In this document: positions 1 to 11,064 of the stretch, one piece after another | Position numbering within the stretch: position 1 is the first letter of the stretch | Layout of the letters: each line of letters starts with the position of its first letter | Assembly (NCBI GenBank): GCA_012931725.1 | Contig: CM022944.1 | Location: 61,290,600 to 61,354,599, forward strand | Source of the DNA: Litsea cubeba | Lineage: Eukaryota; Streptophyta; Magnoliopsida; Laurales; Lauraceae | Reading direction: 5' to 3' | Length of the DNA stretch: 64,000 bases | The notes under the pieces: generated by a model | Database searches by the model: none | Seen by the model: the letters and a program-made list of their open reading frames with translations, nothing else | Told to the model about the DNA's origin: nothing | Translations under genes and position numbers: made by a program

Positions 1-1340
1 GCAAAATCAATATGAATGGTTGTGATATTTTCATGAAAAACAAAGATACGAGCAATCTGAACGGCGCATTCGTTGTTGCAGAATAAAGGAGTTGTCGCTG
101 CAGAATAAAGGAGTTGATGAGAGTATTTCTTGTTTTTTTTAAACCCTATCAAATCATGCAGAAAGATTTGATTGCCAGAGATAGAATGGTGATTACTAAT
201 GCGAATTCTTCTGCATCAGAATGTGCAGGTCCCAACTAGATGATAAGAGAAGATAACTGTACATATTGTGCCATGACTCATGAGGAGACCAGTTATCGTA
301 AAACAATAGTCCAATGTATAAAATCAAGGTTCCTAAACAAACTGGCTTATAGTATGTGGTAGAAAGGCGACATTGGGCTACTTAGTAGTGAAATAAATAA
401 GTATGCCAACAATTTTGATGGTAGTGTGTTGGGTAGGATAAAAGGAGTACCATCAATAGAATGCAATTTGACATTCAGTTTGAGGGCTGTATCATCCATT
501 TTACCATTTGCAACTTGCAACGCTAACTCAATACATAAAACTGGAGATGTTTTTTTTGTTTATTGTTTTACTTGAGATGTGTTTACCTTAAGAAACAACA
601 ACCGTTTAACTGAAAATAAGCAATCTGGAGACCCAAAGTAATGCATGGTGGAAATCACATGGGGACTGTTCTGTAATTTTGGGAAACTCCAGGGATTGAT
701 TTGTATTTTTAGGAAACGCAGATGGCACAGCCCTGTATCCTCAATCGGACGGTAGACCAATCTCTCAAGGGATTGATCGAATCCAAGGATGGATTCAGCC
801 GCTAGGGCACACTCACAATAGTGTAAGACACTATAATTTGAAGAGAATACTCAGAGAATTCTTAATTGATAATAATAAGCATGAACTACAATGAGGTTTG
901 ATCATCCTTAGATAGGAGTAGGATTGATCCCTTAGCAAGCAAGACTTTCTAAATAAAATAGGAAACTAGCTAATCATAGTTAAACAATAAAATTAGAAAT
1001 AGTACCCTGATAAAACAGGGAATGAAAATAGAAATAGGATAAAAAAAGGGTATGCCATAGTAGCTCTTAGTGAATTGTGCCTGTGCACTGAACCCAATGG
1101 ACCAAATGACCTCTAGGTCAATGTGTTGGCCCAGTTGATTTCTTGGGCCTGGTTCGTATTGCATGGCCCACAAATTTAACGACTTTATATTAAAGAAAAA
1201 GTTCGACACTCGATCCAACGTTCCAATCCATTCGGATAGTTGAAAATTCAATGGATCTAGTGTACTTATGGGCGTCGCATGTGTGTGGATGGTTCAGATG
1301 TATCATAAAATCAACCCTACTATGTGTCCCTCACCATAAT
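1..1340. other. Non-coding DNA, nothing recognised
   Basis: AT-rich sequence with no conserved coding signal on either strand. A short direct repeat (GCAGAATAAAGGAGTTG) occurs near 78-115. It is probably intronic or gene-flanking. Confidence 0.4.
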
Positions 1341-1355
1341 ATGGTGTGGGATGGA

Positions 1356-1416
1356 GTAATTCTCTTGTACCGTTTTTCTCTTTTAATGAAAGTTATCATT
1401 AAAAAAATAAAATAAA
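1356..1416 (+). mobile_element. Very short 5'-truncated L1 3' end with target duplication
   Basis: About 61 bp ending TTTTAATGAAAGTTATCATT plus an A-rich tail, close to the 3' tail of the larger L1 at 13017-15200 (TTTTAATGAAAGTAACCATT). It is flanked by 15-bp direct repeats, ATGGTGTGGGATGGA (1341-1355) and ATGGTGAGGGATGGA (1417-1431), one mismatch apart: an LINE insertion that kept only its terminal bases. Confidence 0.75.
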
Positions 1417-1446
1417 ATGGTGAGGGATGGATGCGCATGAATATCT

Positions 1447-1448
<2 letters not shown>

Positions 1449-1478
<30 letters not shown>
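1449..1478. repeat. (AT)15 microsatellite
   Basis: Uninterrupted AT dinucleotide run. Confidence 0.95.
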
Positions 1479-1482
<4 letters not shown>

Positions 1483-1804
1483 CCTACAAACCTCCCTGGG
1501 CGTTTTTCACAAAAAAAAGGCCCCTCTTTTAGCCAATGAAAATGTGACACATGTCATGAATGATACACATATCAAATTCTCTCTCCTAAACATTCTCCTA
1601 CAGATGTGGATCTTTTATAGATTCTCTTAAATCATTCGCTATTAGATAGGGGCAAACCCCTCCCCCCCTCCCCCCCTCCCCCTCTTTGAGATAGGGGAGT
1701 TTGAGAATTTATATATAGCACAACCATAGGCAGTAGCAGCATTACTGCACAACAGCAGCAAGCAGCCAGCACAACCAAGCAGGAGCTTTTTTCTCCTCAC
1801 TGCC

Positions 1805-4794
1805 TGTCGCAACCCGGACTGAGATCAGGAGTCCTGAGCCCGCGACATGGTGGTGTTACAACATGTTGCCGCGGTGAGGATCCCAAGACACGGGGATTTA
1901 ACTCACATGTACAAGTATGCGGAAGCGTGTAGCAAGTACATATTCAATCATGATATAAATATTTTAAACAAATCTCATGAGTAAGATCATATTGAGACTT
2001 AATATCAGAAAGAGAAATCATAATATGGCATTCCCAAAATAGTTTAAGCTTCAAAATAACATAGTGAGTTAAGTTTAATACATCCCAAAATAAGAGGCCA
2101 ACAAAGGCCAATACATATCCAAAAGTTCAAACTAAATTCCCCAACATGAAGTAAACGATCTCATACACCCGCCCGACGTCTAATTGATGTCGTCGGGCTG
2201 CCACTCACGAGCTGGGGGTGGCTCAATAGCCTCCTCCGGGCACTCCTCCTCAAGGGCAAAACCTCCTGCACCTGGGCACCAAAATAACAAGCATCAAACA
2301 CGACGGTTCGGCAAGAAATCAATCTAGGCATGAGCATGAAAACAATATTAAAACAGTTTAATAGAGTTGAAACAGTTCAAGATCAAGACGTACGTTTTAA
2401 ATTTACGAAACTAGCATGAGTTTTTAAAATATCATGAAGAAGATAAATCCACATAGAGCCCATCCTTTCTCTACCATAATAATGATAAGAGCAAGCACGC
2501 ACGATAAGCACGACACGCAAAACACGATCCCACGCTACACGAGGTAAACGGGGAGGCCGGCTGCGGAACCGGTGACACGCACGAAGTGTAATATAAATAT
2601 ATAATACACGACTAGTCTGCAGACAATCCACAAGTTTAAGGACCCCCGGACAGTTGATCAAACTAAAAGGGCAGTCCAAGCTCAATGGTATTCACTTAAA
2701 TCATGAATGCATAAAACACGACGATACATATTCAAAACACGTCAAAATAAGCGGGAAATCACTTATCAAGCGAGACACGACAAGGCTAGCAAAATAGCAT
2801 AATAAATATATGCTTAACAAACTTAGGAAGTGATTCCCTTTTTTATTCTTGAAGCACATCTTTAAACAAACTTATACTTGAAATTCAAATAAGTACACAA
2901 TGATGCACATAGCATCAAAAACAAGAGTTCAAACACAAAGTCTATCAAGCATAGGCTAAGACCATTCGTTGACCTTTGTGGAGTTGAAACCCAAATGTCG
3001 GAATTTTACAAAGTTTGGTGCCTCTGAAGTTAAGGTACATTTTGAAATTCCAAGTGCACAATGTCAAGTAAAGGTCTATAGCGTAGTCTAGTTTTCATTC
3101 TTACAGAAATCATTCAAAAATAGTGTTTTTAGCAAACTTCGGTCAGCTCCCGGTCACCTGTCGGCTAGCCGTGTCGGCTAACTGACAGCCGACCGACAAC
3201 TCCCAGCCCAGAAAATGTAGCTCTCGGGAAATGGAACCAAGGGGGGGTGTCGGTTGTCTGTCGGCTGACCGAAGAAGTGCACTAGGTTAGCCGCCAGCTA
3301 ACCGAAAATATCCCTGACGCGATGCATGTCTCGGGAAATGGAACCGACAGACTTCGGTTGGCTGTCGGTTGACCGAACTTGGCAGTTCGGTCAGCGGACA
3401 GCTGACCGACGCCTGACCGACAGTGCACGGACAGTGCATTTCAAGTCAGATTTTCACATTTTTCTTCCCTCCTTCATTCTCATTTTTGAATCACCTGCAC
3501 TCCCTAAGCCACCATGCTTTCCAAGGGATAAATTTCATACATTTCTAAGTCATTCCATCCACAAGCAAACTATTCATTCTATTTGAAAACATCAAGACCT
3601 TTCCATGCACTAAATCACAAAAAAAACTTGCAAGATCTGAACATGAATCTAGGAACTTGGAAAAATCATTAACATCAATAAAAGTGAGGAAACTGAAACT
3701 AATGATTTTAAAGAGCATAAACATAACATGCATTATAAGATTAAGCATTAAAATCATGTTTTAATGAAAATAGTGGAACCATATTACAAATGCACATAGA
3801 AATCCTATATAGATTACTTGCCTTTGTCCAAATGCCAAGCAAAACTTCACAAAAATCCAATCAAAGAGAAGATCCACGAAATCTACACAAAAGCCCCAAA
3901 ATAAAACATTCAAAAATCACATTTTGAATACTAAAAACCCCCATTTCGAAAATGGGTTTGAAAGTTAGGGAAAAGGGCTCTTTGTGAGCTAAAAGAACTC
4001 CATGAAAGAGATGAGTTCAAGCTCTAACCTGTAGCTTGCCAAACAAGGAGAAGAAATCTAGAAGAAGATGAATAGTTGCAGGGATTTAGTCCCAAATGTA
4101 TCCAGTTGAAGCTTGAGAAGAGAGGGAGAGAATGACGGTCTTGGATTAGTGAATGAAGCTTTCTTTCTAGATCATTCAAGAGGAAGAAGACCAAGGAGAA
4201 AAGCTTTCTCTCTCTTTTTGCTCTAGGTCAAAAGAGTTGCAGGAATTTGAGAATAATGGAGGAGAGAGAGTAAGAGAGTATTTATATCATTTGAGAAGTG
4301 GGTTCCTAGCAGTTGAAACTTGAAGTGATTAAAACATGGTCTGTGGACCTCGGATGAGATCGATGAAGAAGAATAAAACGATCCTCGAAATATCTAGTTT
4401 CCAAAAAGTATAAATTTGACAAGGTTTTGAGATTTCGAAATTTGTGCCCAGATTTAGCATGAAAAGTCAGATTTACCCTTTTGGGCCCAAACTTGAGTTT
4501 GTGGGCCTCAAATGCACACAGGTTGAAAACGAAAGTTGTAACAAATAATAAAATCATTCAAATGACATCAAAACCGCGATCAAATCGCAAAACTAGAACA
4601 AATCTCCCATTCTCACACGTGTACTCAGGGCCTCCTGAGCGTGTCTGACTAAAACTAAACGTTCTCAAAATTCCCAAAGCTAAAACTAAGACTAATTCCA
4701 ATCATATTCTAACCCAACCAATACTAAAACTCACTTAAGACTAAACACTCACTTAATTAGTAATAATCGAGTTGGTTTGGGTCGGGGTTTGACA
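1805..4794 (-). mobile_element. Solo LTR E1 (long-LTR family, probably Ty3 type)
   Basis: Begins TGTCGCAACCCGG and ends GGGTTTGACA (TG...CA), 2,990 bp, flanked by CTGCC (1800-1804) and TTGCC (4795-4799), a 5-bp target duplication with one C-to-T change. No internal domain or second LTR is present, so it is a solo LTR. Around 3130-3440 it contains an imperfect short repeat built on CGGTCGGCTGTCGG-like units. Strand is inferred from a TATA-like site near 4280 (GATATAAATACTC read on the minus strand) followed by a CT-rich leader. Length and termini suggest a Del/Tekay-like LTR, but no internal genes confirm that. Confidence 0.75.
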
Positions 4795-5017
4795 TTGCCG
4801 ACGCCCAAAATCCTTCCCCCTTTTCTTTTATACTGGTTTCTCTCTCCCCCTCCTTCTATTTAAAGTACTTTCACAAAAAGTTTGTTTCCTTTTTTTTTTT
4901 TTAATTTTTTCACTTTAAGTTAAATACAAGTGCCTGGCCGAGTCCTAGTTACTGTAGACCTGACTCATTGATGGCCGAGTCTGAGTCGACTTGGCTGATT
5001 TTTTAAACCTTGGGCCT

Positions 5018-5373
5018 ATGTGACCACTACAGTCTCTTGAATGTAATTCTCGAACAACATGCTCTTGAATAGAAGTGGCAGGTAGGCAAAGTTTGATACC
5101 TTTGAATAAGAAACCATCATGTATGTCGTATCGCACTATCGTGTACTTTTCTTGGTCACCATTAAGAAGATCTAAATAGATAGTGCCAAAATCTTTGTCA
5201 TCCGCATAGTCCTGCCTAAGTACCTCAAAACGTAGTACAATGACTGTCATATTGGTGAGGAGATGTTTCCAACGACTTAATGCATCAACCACCATTTAAT
5301 TGTCTTTGCTTGCTTTATATCGGATACTAAAAGTGAATTCTTGAAGATAGGTACTCCAATTAACACGACAATC
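5018..5373 (-). pseudogene. Ty3/gypsy pol remnant: RNase H end and integrase zinc-finger region
   Basis: Minus-strand frame reads the RNase H terminus (FTFGIRYKAG-like, decayed) then VVDALSRW, GFE-type and DFGTIYLDLL segments, and HSRDCSGHIG, the start of the HHCC integrase zinc finger. It is the downstream part of the same broken element as 8783-8924 and 9372-10002, separated from them by the TR-GAG element inserted at 5374. It is not functional. Confidence 0.8.
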
Positions 5374-5699
5374 TGATGCAGCAGCAATACCATATCATTG
5401 CAACAAGACTCGTGGGCCACATGTGGGACCCATGAAATTCTAATTTTAATTAGTTTTATTTTAGTAAGAGTATAATTAGGATTAGTTTCTAATTATTATT
5501 TGGTTTCCTAGTTTGGTTGTTTTCTTAGGCCTTAAGTATCTTTTCCTATAAATATGACATTGTAGAGATTGGTAATCTCATAGAGAGAATTGAATTAATA
5601 GAAGATTTATCGTTGAAGACGGTTTCTTCCTCGTGTGATTGTTCCCTGGGAACCCTAATTGTGCCCTAGCACTTGCATCCTAACCCTAGGACTGCATCA
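5374..5699 (+). repeat. 5' LTR of TR-GAG copy A
   Basis: 326 bp, TG...CA, with a TATA box TATAAATA at 5547-5554. The matching 3' LTR is the same length. Confidence 0.93.
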
Positions 5700-6828
5700 A
5701 TTGGTATCAGAGCCCAACGATCCCGATCGTTGGCGTGATTACCCCTATCCCTCTTTCCACTCATCATCCCATAGCCATCATCGTTCCCAATTCCAAATTT
5801 CCACTTCCAATCGAGACCGTCCAAAACCATTCCTGAACACAGTTACCAACCATCCCTGCAACCCATCTCATCTCCGTAAATCCCAGACCCTAGACCCACA
5901 CCAGCCGAACCCACTGATAGCCTCAACCCAGCCCATCACTGAACCCACAACCGCACCCAACCCCAATCCCGCAACCCACGCCCCAGCCGAGCATCCATCA
6001 TCTTTCTACACCACCGCAAACCATCGGAACCCTCTTCCCTGCACTTTTCCCCTTCTTCGGCCATATCCCAACCACCAGCGAAAAAAAAAAAAAAAACCAG
6101 ACACCTTACCCATCTCGCCAAATCCAGCCCCTTCTTCAGAACATCATCTCCGTCATCGAACCCACTGCGGAACCCAAATTCCAATTCCCTTTAGAGCCCG
6201 CCACCCCAGCCCTATCACAACCCCAGCCACATCGCCACCGTGAGACTCCAACCCCATCGTCGGCGGCTTCCGGGCCAAAACCCCCACCCGTGAATATATA
6301 AAAAAAAGAGAGCAGAGAGACGAAGAAGAAGAACAGAAGTAGCAGAAAGGAAGGAGATTCGGGAAGAAGTGAGTACCTGGCACCGTCGTCGCCGCTACTC
6401 CACTCCACTGCCAACCGGTCGATCATCGCTAATACGTCCCCCGCAGTCGCCATCGTCAACGCTTCCCATCTCTCCTCACTGTTCCTCTGTCGACAAAGAG
6501 AAACTGGAAGGGTTTCGAAACCCTTTTTTTTTTCTTCTCCTCACGAAGCACGTGTGCCTGACTTACAGTCAGATCGGGCCTAAATCAGGTTGGGCCTGAA
6601 TTCCAAAACCGATCCAACCCATCACAGTTGACGATCCAACCCAGCACCTCTTCTAATATCAGCAGAAAATTACAGGTCCAGGTTTGCCCAAGATCAACGG
6701 TCGGATCTTCTTTTCGCGATACCAGACTCATCCATCGTCAGATTTTCAATCCGTTTTCACCAACGTGCTCGTGGTAGTCAAATCTACACATCAGGTCAGT
6801 CAGAAATTTTCAATTTGCATTAAACAAA
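5700..6828 (+). other. Long untranslated leader of TR-GAG copy A
   Basis: 1.1 kb between primer binding site and gag start. It is C-rich with proline-rich open frames that I do not regard as genes, and holds A-rich and T-rich runs. The corresponding leader in copy B is about 0.45 kb shorter. Confidence 0.6.
5702..5713 (+). other. tRNA-Met primer binding site
   Basis: TGGTATCAGAGC two bases after the 5' LTR, complementary to the 3' end of initiator tRNA-Met. Confidence 0.9.
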
Positions 6829-7986
6829 ATGCCTCCAAAGAAGCAGGTTGACGCGGAGTCTTCCTCTCACAATGATGATGATTTGAGAGGAACCGTTGCG
6901 CAATTATCGGTAACTGTTAATCAATTATCTGCAACGATGGTTCAAATGCAAGTTCAAATGCAAGCGACTCTGGAGAGGATTGAAACCCGGTTAACCAATT
7001 TGGAAACTAATCGGCGTGATGATAATCATCGCGATGATGGAGGACCTCATCGAAATCAACGAGATCCACATGTAGTCAACGTTGATCGTGATTTGGGTAT
7101 TAAACTTGTGATTCCCGAATATGATGGGAAGTTGAACCCAGATGAATTCTTGGATTGGTTAGTTTGCGTTGAAAATATTTTTGCACATAAACCAATGACG
7201 GATGGTCATAAGATTACACTGGTGGCAACTCGATTTCGCAATTATGCTGCAATATGGTGGGCCGAGTTGCAAAAGAAGCGAAGATACCAGCAAATTGACC
7301 CTGTTGACACGTGGGCTGAGATGAAAAATTTGTTAAAGCAAAAATTCTTCCCTGTCAATTACTCTAGAGATCTGCGTTCACATTTTCAATACTTGAAACA
7401 AGGATCTAAGACAGTTGTTGAGTATTCTGAAGAATTTATGACCATGCAAGCTCGTTGTGGTTTGAATGAAGATGAGGATGTATTAGTTGACAGATATTTT
7501 AATGGGCTGACACTTGATATACAAGATATCCTTACATTCAAGCATTTTGAGAATGTTGATGAGATTGTTCAACATGCTATCAAAGCTGAGGGAATTGCAC
7601 ATCATCAAGCCAGAAAACTTAATGCCTCTAAATGGGTTATGCAGAAGAATTCTTCATTTGCAGGTTCTAAACCGAGTGATTCATCGGAGAAAGACTTCAC
7701 CAAGCCCGAAGGTCAAAATAGGATCACATGCTTTAATTGTCACCAACAAGGGCATCGTGCAAGGGAATGTCCCAAACGTATCCACTTGATTGAAAATGAA
7801 TGTGACGAGAAGGATGTCCCAGATGATCCTAAAGAAACAGAGGTTGCAGCTGAGACAGAAGAATTAGAGATTTACACTGCAGTTGACGGTGAATCTCTCA
7901 TGGTCATCACCGATGCTCCATCAACTACTGCGACGAAATGGTTGCGAGAAAATGTTTTCCGCTCCAAAGGAACAGTCAATGCTTAG
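6829..7986 (+). CDS. gag polyprotein of TR-GAG copy A, ended by a nonsense codon
   Basis: 385 residues from MPPKKQVDAE. Residues ~20-62 form a heptad-rich coiled coil; ~90-235 are the Retrotrans_gag core (EFLDWLVCVENIF, AIWWAELQ, VVEYSEEFMTMQARC, DRYFNGL); residues 301-314 are a CX2CX4HX4C zinc knuckle (CFNCHQQGHRAREC). It packages element RNA in a cytoplasmic particle. The frame stops at TAG 7984-7986, where copy B has a glutamine codon (NGQEC), and the protease frame continues directly after it, so gag and protease were originally one polyprotein. The start is the first ATG after the leader. Confidence 0.9.
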   Translation: MPPKKQVDAESSSHNDDDLRGTVAQLSVTVNQLSATMVQMQVQMQATLERIETRLTNLETNRRDDNHRDDGGPHRNQRDPHVVNVDRDLGIKLVIPEYDGKLNPDEFLDWLVCVENIFAHKPMTDGHKITLVATRFRNYAAIWWAELQKKRRYQQIDPVDTWAEMKNLLKQKFFPVNYSRDLRSHFQYLKQGSKTVVEYSEEFMTMQARCGLNEDEDVLVDRYFNGLTLDIQDILTFKHFENVDEIVQHAIKAEGIAHHQARKLNASKWVMQKNSSFAGSKPSDSSEKDFTKPEGQNRITCFNCHQQGHRARECPKRIHLIENECDEKDVPDDPKETEVAAETEELEIYTAVDGESLMVITDAPSTTATKWLRENVFRSKGTVNA

Positions 7987-8526
7987 GAATGCACGGTAGT
8001 CATTGATGGCGGCAGTTGTCAGAATATTATATCCCAAGCTTTTGTGGATCGCTTACAACTGAAAGTTCGGAAGCATCATCGTCCTTATTTTGCTAGATGG
8101 TTAATGACATGTGATGAAGTGCAAGTCCGATATGCATGTCCAGTTACCTTTTCCATTGGTACAGATTATACAGATACAGTTTGGTGTAATGTGGTACCCA
8201 TGGATAGTTGTGATATCTTGTTGGGTCGTCCGTGGATGTATGACAAGAATGGAACTAATAGCATGCGCGACAACACATACACATTCATGCATGGTACCAA
8301 GAAAGTCACACTCCGTCCTATGAAGCCGATGCCACCGAAGCAAGGGTCAAGTTCTCGTCTCACCAAGGATGCACTTCACGTTCTCACTATCTACAGAAGT
8401 AACATCAAGAAGAAGAGCCGAGTTCGAGGTCGAACTCTTTTCCAACCTGGGGAGAATGATGCAGCAACAATACCATATCATTGCAACAAGACTCGTGGGC
8501 TACATGTGGGACCCATGAAATTCTAA
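7987..8526 (+). CDS. Retroviral-type aspartic protease region of TR-GAG copy A
   Basis: Same frame as gag after the TAG. It contains VVIDGGSCQNII with the catalytic aspartate in a DGGS loop, then VVPMDSCDILLGRPWMYD, the family's second conserved block. About 110 residues are protease-like; the frame then runs into the 3' LTR. No reverse transcriptase follows. In Ty3-type elements this enzyme cleaves the Gag polyprotein. It would be made here only by readthrough of the upstream stop. Confidence 0.82.
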   Translation, partial: ECTVVIDGGSCQNIISQAFVDRLQLKVRKHHRPYFARWLMTCDEVQVRYACPVTFSIGTDYTDTVWCNVVPMDSCDILLGRPWMYDKNGTNSMRDNTYTFMHGTKKVTLRPMKPMPPKQGSSSRLTKDALHVLTIYRSNIKKKSRVRGRTLFQPGENDAATIPYHCNKTRGLHVGPMKF

Positions 8527-8782
8527 TTTTAATTAGTTTTATTTTAGTAAGAGTATAATTAGGATTAGTTTCTAATTATTATTTGGTTTCCTAGTTTGGT
8601 TGTTTTCTTAGGCCTTAAGTATCTTTTCCTATAAATATGACATTGTAGAGATTGGTAATCTCATAGAGAGAATTGAATTAATAGAAGATTTATCGTTGAA
8701 GACGGTTTCTTCCTCGTGTGATTGTTCCCTGGGAACCCTAATTGTGCCCTAGCACTTGCATCCTAACCCTAGGACTGCATCA
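8457..8782 (+). repeat. 3' LTR of TR-GAG copy A
   Basis: 326 bp, same termini as the 5' LTR with a few substitutions visible near its start, so the insertion is not brand new. Confidence 0.93.
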
Positions 8783-8924
8783 CAATCACTAAGATGTTTC
8801 CAACGACTTACTGCATCGACCACCATTTAATTGTCTTTGCCTGCTTTATATCGGATACCGAAAGTGAATTCCTGAAGATAGGCACTCCACTTAACATGAT
8901 GATCACTAAGATGTTGTGATTGGC
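8783..8924 (-). pseudogene. Ty3 RNase H C-terminal remnant with a partial tandem copy
   Basis: The minus strand reads HHVKWSAYLQEFTFGIRYKAGKDN, typical of Ty3 RNase H ends. The ~110 bp from 8797 duplicate 5265-5373 with roughly one difference per 12-15 bp. The TR-GAG element therefore sits in the first unit of an older tandem duplication. Confidence 0.75.
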
Positions 8925-8939
8925 GGTGTTATATTGCCT

Positions 8940-9356
8940 TAGAGAGGCAAAGCGCCTGACCCTTCACAATTTGATCATTGAAGGGACTCCTTCTGTGCAA
9001 TTCAGTGGGCCTCGGGAGTTGCCAAGGCCCCTTGGAAGGTGGCAGGTGTGGTTGGGGAGATTTTTGATCTTGTTAACGGTATTCAAGTTTCCTTTTCCCA
9101 TATAGGTCGAAGTGCTAAATCAGAAGCCAATCGCCTAGCCAAGGAAGGGGCATCTCATACTGCCTTGAGGGTTATTTTGTATCCACTGTAGTTTTTTTTT
9201 TTTTACGTTCTTGTCTTCTTTGTTGTTTTCTGCGTTGGGGCTAGACCCTTATTTCTGTTTGGGTCTTGGCTTCATGCCTTTTTTGTTACAGTATACATCT
9301 CCTATACCGTATAGTTTTCATTTCAATATAGTCACTCTCTTTTTTTTTTAAAAGAT
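8940..9356 (+). mobile_element. 5'-truncated L1 LINE (RNase H end and 3' UTR)
   Basis: Plus-strand fragments of a plant L1 RNase H domain: LHNLIIEGTPSVQF, then HIGRSAKSEANRLAKEGASH after a frameshift, followed by a T-rich 3' UTR and a short A tail. It is flanked by an exact 15-bp target duplication GGTGTTATATTGCCT (8925-8939 and 9357-9371) within the Ty3 remnant. Confidence 0.88.
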
Positions 9357-9371
9357 GGTGTTATATTGCCT

Positions 9372-10002
9372 CATTATCAGAATATAAGACGAAGTCTTTG
9401 TCAATCAAATAATGTCGCCAATGTCTCAATGCTTGTGCAATGGTGTAAAATTCCAGATCATATGGTGAATATTTATGCTTGGCATCAAAGAACTTATCCC
9501 TAAAAAATGCAACCGGGTGACTTCTTGGCTAAGAATTCCTCCAATGCCAGCATTGGAAGCATCACAAGCAACTTCAAAGACTTCATCAAAATTTGGAAGT
9601 CGCAATACAGAGGCTTCCGTCATCTTGCAGTTAATTTGTTCCAAGGCTGGAGTTGCTGCACCTGTCTACTTAAATTCTCCTTTTTTTATACACTCTATAA
9701 TTGAAGCCATACTACTGTTGAAATCTCGATTGAACCTCTTATGGTAAGTGGCAAGTTTGTGAAAACTCTGAACTTCAGTGAGAGTAGTTGGGATTGGCCA
9801 ATCAAGAATGGCTTGGACTTTGGATGGATCCATCTCTAGGCCCTTTGAAGATACAACAAAACCAAGGAAAACCATAGAGTTGCTCATACAAGTGCTCTTC
9901 TTTAGGTTAACATAAAAGTGTTTGCGGCGAAGAAGTTGAAAGATGCTCTTCAAGTGATCAAGAGACTCCTTTCTTGATTTGCTGTAAGTCAGAATATCAT
10001 CA
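9372..10002 (-). pseudogene. Ty3/gypsy reverse transcriptase and RNase H remnant
   Basis: Minus-strand reading gives the RT thumb (HFYVNLKKSTCMSNSMVFLG, SKVQAILDWPIP, LATYHKRFNRDFN) followed by RNase H start (FEVACDASNAGIGGILSQ) with frameshifts. It ends abruptly at 10002 inside the catalytic YxDD region, where L1 sequence begins. It belongs with 8783-8924 and 5018-5373. Confidence 0.85.
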
Positions 10003-10418
10003 ATGGGTTTGTTGCGAGGAGTTTTTTAGGGCCTGTGTATTCTTTAGATGCTAATGAAGTTGAGGTTTATGCCCTCCTAGTTGGTTGTTGTGAGTTACGA
10101 AGGTCGGGAGGATGCAATGCAATTATTGAAGGTGATTTTTTTTCCAGCAATTCAGTGGGGGTTTTGGGAAGATATCTTATCCTTGGAGATTGGCAGATTG
10201 GGTGGAGGAGGTTTAGGATATTCGAGACAGATGGGTGTTTCTTTTCGTCATGTTTTAGGGCATATTTGGATGGGTGGTGAAATGAATTGAGGTAAGGTAA
10301 AGCCTCCATTATCCGGACAAGAAAAGACCACCTATCATATTAAAAGTACACAAATTCAAAATTTCCTCCTTTTTTTTTTGTAAAAAAGTCAAAAAGCAAC
10401 CTCTTTTCTCCACTAAAT

Positions 10419-10453
<35 letters not shown>

Positions 10454-10788
10454 GTCCTCTTTTTATAGAAAAAGTAAAAAAGATTCCATATCAAGCCACT
10501 AAAAACAAAAGACCATCATAACCCCTTATATTTTATTCTCAATTGATTTGATGCTTCGCCTCACTTTACCCTTCATCCAAACAGGCCCTTAAGAGGCAAA
10601 TATTATGGCGGATTATCTAGCAAAGGAGGGAGTTCTTTGTTCTTATATTTCTTGATGTTTAATTGATTTGTATTTTAGTAGGTGTACTTTTGGTGTTTAC
10701 TGTTTTGTGTTTGTCTAAGCTTCTTTTGGCATAACTCCTGTTTCTTTTTTTGGAGCAATAAATTTTACCTTTTAAAAAAACATATTTT
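10003..10788 (+). mobile_element. 5'-truncated L1 LINE with RNase H domain, split by a MITE
   Basis: The plus strand reads SLDANEVEVYALLVGCCELR, AIIEGDFF and VSFRHVL, then after the MITE EANIMADYLAKEG: the plant L1 RNase H-like domain, followed by a 3' UTR ending TTTACCTTTTAAAAAAA. The left junction directly abuts Ty3 RT sequence and no target duplication was found. Confidence 0.82.
10258..10588. mobile_element. MITE, PIF/Harbinger (Tourist)-like, 331 bp
   Basis: Terminal inverted repeats GGGCATATTTGGATG and (reverse complement of the right end) GGGCCTGTTTGGATG, with 3-bp target duplication TTA (10255-10257 and 10589-10591). It interrupts the L1 RNase H between VSFRHVL and EANIMADYLAKEG. An internal A(30+) run lies near 10420-10452. 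It is related to the MITE at 48874-49167. Confidence 0.85.
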
Positions 10789-11064
10789 CTATTAACAAAT
10801 CCAACATTCAATTAAATTGGTCTCCTGGTTGCCATAATCCACCCATGTAGGAGACGTGGTTACCTCGTACTTTCAAAATCTTCCAATTGCGAAATCCTAG
10901 GCCGGTACAATCTCAAAGTTCCTAGTCATATGAAGTGTAATTTAAATGCCATGATTTTTGAGATAATAGGTTAAGCATGACAACATGATTTATTACAATT
11001 TTATTTTTGTCATAGTGTTGAAAATGTATTGTTATTTATGATTTCTATGCATTTTAAAATTCAG

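Larger units (their letters stand above)
5374..8782 (+). mobile_element. TR-GAG-like non-autonomous LTR retrotransposon, copy A (complete)
   Basis: 3,409 bp with 326-bp LTRs at 5374-5699 and 8457-8782, termini TGATGCAG/CTGCATCA, and a perfect 5-bp target duplication CAATC (5369-5373 and 8783-8787). The primer binding site is tRNA-Met type (TGGTATCAGAGC, 5702-5713); the polypurine tract GGGGAGAA (8449-8456) abuts the 3' LTR. The interior holds a 1.1-kb leader, gag and an aspartic protease, but no reverse transcriptase, RNase H or integrase. Mobility would need enzymes from a partner. It sits inside a minus-strand Ty3 remnant. A second copy of the family is at 37986-40809. Confidence 0.92.

Noticed and set aside
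5659..6243. 194-codon proline-rich open frame
   Set aside because: It begins inside the TR-GAG LTR and lies in the untranslated leader; composition-driven, with no domain and no counterpart of equal length in copy B.
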